NCBI GenBank assembly: GCA_045601425.1
Contig: JAZRZP010000026.1
Span: 106,680-170,679 of the forward strand
Source of the DNA: UBA1219 sp045601425
GTDB lineage: Bacteria; Bacteroidota; Bacteroidia; Bacteroidales; P3
Length of the DNA: 64,000 nucleotides
Direction of reading: 5' to 3'
In this document: piece by piece, positions 61,369 to 64,000 of the stretch
How the letters are laid out: the number at the start of each line of letters is the position of its first letter
Position numbering within the stretch: the first letter of the stretch is position 1
Position numbers and translations under genes: made by a program
Notes under the pieces: model-generated
What the model saw: the letters and a program-made list of their open reading frames with translations, nothing else
Databases searched by the model: none
What the model was told of the DNA's origin: nothing

Positions 61369-61472
61369 TTAGTCTATCGGCTCAGGCTCGTCTTCGTCAG
61401 TGTTTTCTCCTACCGAGGCATCGAAAGCCAGAAAGATTTCCAAGAATGCTGTCTCGCGGAAGAAATGATTCT
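61369..61472 (-). pseudogene. Possible C-terminal remnant of a lost gene
   Basis: In the minus-strand frame ending at the TAA at 61369-61371, an open stretch reads LENHFFRETAFLEIFLAF and then ends in the acidic NTDEDEPEPID. It has no start codon in this frame and overlaps the end of the methyltransferase-HIT gene in another frame. The rest of the gap 61204-61368 shows nothing recognisable. Confidence 0.25.
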
Positions 61473-62354
61473 CTAATACTTCATCTTCCCCGGTATCACG
61501 CCTCTTACCCCGCCTTTCGGGTTTTCAACATCGCCTTTGTAGCGTGGAATCAGATGAATATGCACATGAAAGACACTTTGTCCAGCGGATTGACCGACAT
61601 TGATGCCTACGTTGAAGCCGTCGGGCTTGTAGCGTTCTGTGAGGAGTTTCTTGCAGTGATTCACCAAAAGCCATAAAGCACGCTGCTCGTGGATTGTGAG
61701 GTCGAAATAATCAGCCACATGGCGTTTGGGGATTATCAGCGTATGACCTTTGCTTACGGGATAACCGTCGAGAAATGCCACGGCAGTAGCTGTTTCGCTC
61801 AGCAACTCCACTCTCGGATTCAGATTGCAGAACGGACAGCCTTTGGCAATCTCGTATTTCTTTTTGTAATCGGTCTTGTTGAAATGCCTGTATTCGTAAA
61901 TCTCGCAGTTTTCGTTTGAAAACACACTTTTGTACGGCAACACTACATTGCATTGATAGGTCGGCTGTTTATGCACAAAATGCATGCGGAATCCCTCATT
62001 TTTCAGGTCGCGGCGAACCGTGAAATAAGCTGTTCCTGTTGGTTTGAGCAATTCCGAAACAGACATCAGGACTTCGGCCTGTTCTTCTGGCTCAAGTACA
62101 TTGAGGACATAATTGCAAATAATGGTGTCAAAGCGTTTTGCCGGATATTCAGGTCGATAATAATTGTCATATCCGACAATATCAAAACCTTCTTTTTGAA
62201 GTTGGTCGGTATCGAAACCGAAGCCGCAACCGAAATCTAAAATTTCGCCTTTAAGAAAATCATTCTGTTTCAGCCAACGAGTTGGGAAAGAAATAGAAGT
62301 TCGTTCTTTAGCTGTGAGTTGTGGATTGTTTTTTGGTTTTTTCATAGTTGCCAT
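61473..62354 (-). CDS. Fusion: SAM methyltransferase + HIT-family nucleotide hydrolase/transferase
   Basis: 293 residues. Residues about 15-165 form a class I methyltransferase: ILDFGCGFGFDTDQLQKEGF, VGYDNYYRP, CNYVLNVLEPEEQAEVL. This pattern resembles methyltransferases that accompany DNA phosphorothioation genes (from memory). Residues about 172-293 form a complete HIT domain: CPFCN zinc-type Cys, DGYPVSKGHTLIIPKRH, and the catalytic HVHIHLIPRY triad near 263. The natural HIT end (NPKGGVRGVIPGK) is intact. It overlaps the HNH gene by 13 bases and follows it in an operon. HIT enzymes act on nucleotide-phosphate linkages, so a nucleic-acid or nucleotide modification role is plausible. Confidence 0.87.
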   Translation of the reverse strand: MATMKKPKNNPQLTAKERTSISFPTRWLKQNDFLKGEILDFGCGFGFDTDQLQKEGFDIVGYDNYYRPEYPAKRFDTIICNYVLNVLEPEEQAEVLMSVSELLKPTGTAYFTVRRDLKNEGFRMHFVHKQPTYQCNVVLPYKSVFSNENCEIYEYRHFNKTDYKKKYEIAKGCPFCNLNPRVELLSETATAVAFLDGYPVSKGHTLIIPKRHVADYFDLTIHEQRALWLLVNHCKKLLTERYKPDGFNVGINVGQSAGQSVFHVHIHLIPRYKGDVENPKGGVRGVIPGKMKY

Positions 62355-63394
62355 ATTTTAAATCCCATGTTTTCAGCAATCTGAACCATCGGCGTGAAGG
62401 TTTTTCTAAACACGTTGTAAAAATCAGATTCGGAGAATTCCGCCAAATCGGAAATGGAATCACAAACCATCAGATAATCTTCCAAAATGGCATTGTTTGG
62501 ATTTTTCAAGTACAATGTTTTCAAAGCCTTTTGCTGAACATTGGCAAACGGTTTCAGAAATACCTCCAATGGAGGGAGGTTGTTGCTCTTTGATGAGTTG
62601 ACACTTGAATCGGCAGGAATTAGGTTCCACAATAGATTGTGTGAGACGAAACTCCAAGGCACAAAATGATCGAGGTCGTATTGTTTCGCATAAATCTGTT
62701 TGCCTGTGTAAATACAGTTTATGTTTCCAACCGTTTCAATGTAGGTGTCCCAAAACTTGTGCTGCTTTGTCAGCGAATCCCTTTGTATAGGCTTTATCAG
62801 TTTAGACGAGACATCTGGCACATTCGGATTGCGTTTCTGTATAAATTGAGTCAGGTTCCAAAAGGCGAAATCCCACAAAATGGCATAATTCTCCGTAAGA
62901 TAATCAACCCAAATGTTATTGATGACAATCTCATCTCCGTGAATTGCATAAAGACATTGGTTTTCAAAGTTCTGTGATTTCTTTATGACATCTTCATCGT
63001 TGGTGTATCTTATCCAAGGTGACAGAAAACGATACGGAACATTAATAGAAAACACTTTTAAAAACCTCTTTGTATCATCAAGATGTTCAAGTAAATACTT
63101 CTTTGTCTTTTCTTTGTCCGATTCGATTGAAATCTGGAACTCTTGTTGAATATCCAAAGACTGTTTGAACAATGAATCCGACTTGCCAAAAGATAACTTG
63201 AAATAGTGAATCGGATACCACGATTCGGACACCATTTCAGCAATGATTTCCCAAAACGACATTCGTGTTTTGCGCTCCTTTACAAGAATATCAAGCATTG
63301 CCACGAACCAATAATATTTATATGTGGCCGTGGTGTTGCTGAAAATTCCCGCAAGGCAGGAAATCGGGAGCCGGTTGCTTTGTGGTAGTGTCAT
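62342..63394 (-). CDS. HNH endonuclease-domain protein
   Basis: 350 residues. The HNH motif is at about residues 228-275: CIYTGKQI, YDLDHFVPWSFVSH, LLWNLIPADSSVNSSKSNN, with the first His as general base and the Asn and second-part residues binding metal. The N-terminal 220 residues have no recognised domain but start with a segment common in HNH proteins of restriction or defence loci. Lies 62 bases downstream of the YhcG-like gene and overlaps the methyltransferase-HIT gene. The region looks more A/T-rich than the genes to its left, consistent with transfer. Confidence 0.85.
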   Translation of the reverse strand: MTLPQSNRLPISCLAGIFSNTTATYKYYWFVAMLDILVKERKTRMSFWEIIAEMVSESWYPIHYFKLSFGKSDSLFKQSLDIQQEFQISIESDKEKTKKYLLEHLDDTKRFLKVFSINVPYRFLSPWIRYTNDEDVIKKSQNFENQCLYAIHGDEIVINNIWVDYLTENYAILWDFAFWNLTQFIQKRNPNVPDVSSKLIKPIQRDSLTKQHKFWDTYIETVGNINCIYTGKQIYAKQYDLDHFVPWSFVSHNLLWNLIPADSSVNSSKSNNLPPLEVFLKPFANVQQKALKTLYLKNPNNAILEDYLMVCDSISDLAEFSESDFYNVFRKTFTPMVQIAENMGFKIWQL

Positions 63395-63456
63395 GATTGC
63401 GTTTTCTTATTTGATTCCAGTTTTATGTCTAACCTTATTACTCATTTTTCATCTTT

Positions 63457-64000
63457 TTATTCAGAATCTCCAAGAGCACTTTCAAGTTCTTCAATTGCGG
63501 GGAGCGACGACTTGAAGTTCTCAGGTAACAGTTTGGATAGCTGGTATGCCGAAACGCCTATTGGTTGTGATGAGGATTCCAACGCATATTGGGCTTCCAC
63601 ACTGTCTTTATACTTGCAAACTAAAAGTCCGATGGTCGGGTTGTCGTTTTCGCCCTTTAGCTGATGATTTACGGCAACAATATACCCGCCAAGTTGCCCT
63701 ACATTTGAAAAATCGAACTTCTCCACCTTTACTTCCAACACCACATAACAGTGAAGTTTGATGTTGTAAAACAACATATCTATGAATTTTTCGGTTTCTC
63801 CCACCTCAATGCGGACTTCTCTGCCTACAAAAGCAAAGCCGTTTCCCAATTCGAGCAGGAATTTCTGGATGTTGTCCATAAGGGCATCCTTGAGTTCTTT
63901 TTCTGTGTATTTTTGCGAGAGAGAAAGAAAATCAAAGCAATAAGGATCCTTGGTCATTTGTTGAGCCAAATCGCCATTGGGTGCCGGCAATGATGTTTTA
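63457..64000 (-). CDS. YhcG/DUF1016-type PDDEXK nuclease, N-terminal part outside window
   Basis: About 181 residues are visible; the frame stays open to the window edge, and the TTG at 63990 is only an internal codon. KDPYCFDFLSLSQKYTEKEL and LELGNGFAFVGREVRIEVGE are typical of the C-terminal domain of DUF1016 proteins; the nuclease core is FIDMLFYNIKLHCYVVLEVK (Asp...Glu-x-Lys), followed by PTIGLLVCKYKD and SSQPIGVSAYQL. The family belongs to the PDDEXK nuclease superfamily and is frequent beside restriction and defence genes. It stands first of three genes read leftward in this cluster. Confidence 0.88.
   Translation of the reverse strand, partial: KTSLPAPNGDLAQQMTKDPYCFDFLSLSQKYTEKELKDALMDNIQKFLLELGNGFAFVGREVRIEVGETEKFIDMLFYNIKLHCYVVLEVKVEKFDFSNVGQLGGYIVAVNHQLKGENDNPTIGLLVCKYKDSVEAQYALESSSQPIGVSAYQLSKLLPENFKSSLPAIEELESALGDSE

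Overview
The window comes from a Bacteroidota genome, most likely a Bacteroidales species with a type IX secretion system (T9SS). The evidence is: promoters of the Bacteroidota type (TTTG, 19-22 bp, then TAnnTTTG) in front of many genes; two T9SS cargo proteins, one with a type B (gliding-associated) and one with a type A (Por) C-terminal sorting domain; a sodium-pumping methylmalonyl-CoA decarboxylase operon of the propionate-forming kind; and the ribosomal and hibernation gene order rpmB-rpsU-xerC-hpf. No tRNA, rRNA, CRISPR array or insertion sequence was recognised.

Layout. 1-7.4 kb: 3' part of a giant glycine-rich T9SS surface protein with four domains resembling the glycine-rich domain of animal ALK/LTK receptors. 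7.5-13 kb: housekeeping and envelope genes (beta-barrel protein, trxB, OmpA-like protein, YfcC-type transporter, ssb). 13-18.5 kb, minus strand: a 23-unit WG-repeat protein behind a long structured leader RNA that looks like an attenuator, mrp, and a lipoprotein. 18.7-20.6 kb: rpmB-rpsU-xerC-hpf. 20.7-32 kb, minus strand: a ten-gene surface-polysaccharide operon with glycosyltransferases, a flippase, two LicD-type phosphotransferases, an opine-type dehydrogenase and a cytidylyltransferase/PLP-enzyme fusion, suggesting an unusual phospho-amino-alcohol or amino-acid decoration. 32.4-41 kb: a 45-residue basic protein with its own promoter and terminator, a signal-peptidase-like protein, a sugar N-acetyltransferase, a large FAD/Fe-S oxidoreductase, a DUF748 protein, dinB, an M23 peptidase and a phosphodiesterase. 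41.9-45.9 kb: EamA transporter, lipoprotein, a second initiating sugar-phosphate transferase and mnmD. 46-50 kb, minus strand: an M6 metalloprotease T9SS cargo. 50.2-55.6 kb: universal stress protein plus SPOR protein, a YD-repeat-like protein, then aguB-lplA-U32 peptidase. 55.9-61.2 kb, minus strand: mce-mmdA-(Cys/His-rich lipoprotein)-(OadG-like)-mmdC-mmdB. 61.4-64 kb, minus strand: a probable defence or DNA-modification cluster of a YhcG-type PDDEXK nuclease (cut by the window edge), an HNH nuclease and a methyltransferase-HIT fusion.

The strongest candidates for something undescribed are the structured leader at 16.2-16.4 kb, the cytidylyltransferase-PLP fusion with paired LicD and opine dehydrogenase genes, the nuclease/methyltransferase-HIT cluster at the right end, and the Cys/His-rich lipoprotein inside the sodium-pump operon. 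Families were recognised by eye from motifs and memory; no database search was run.
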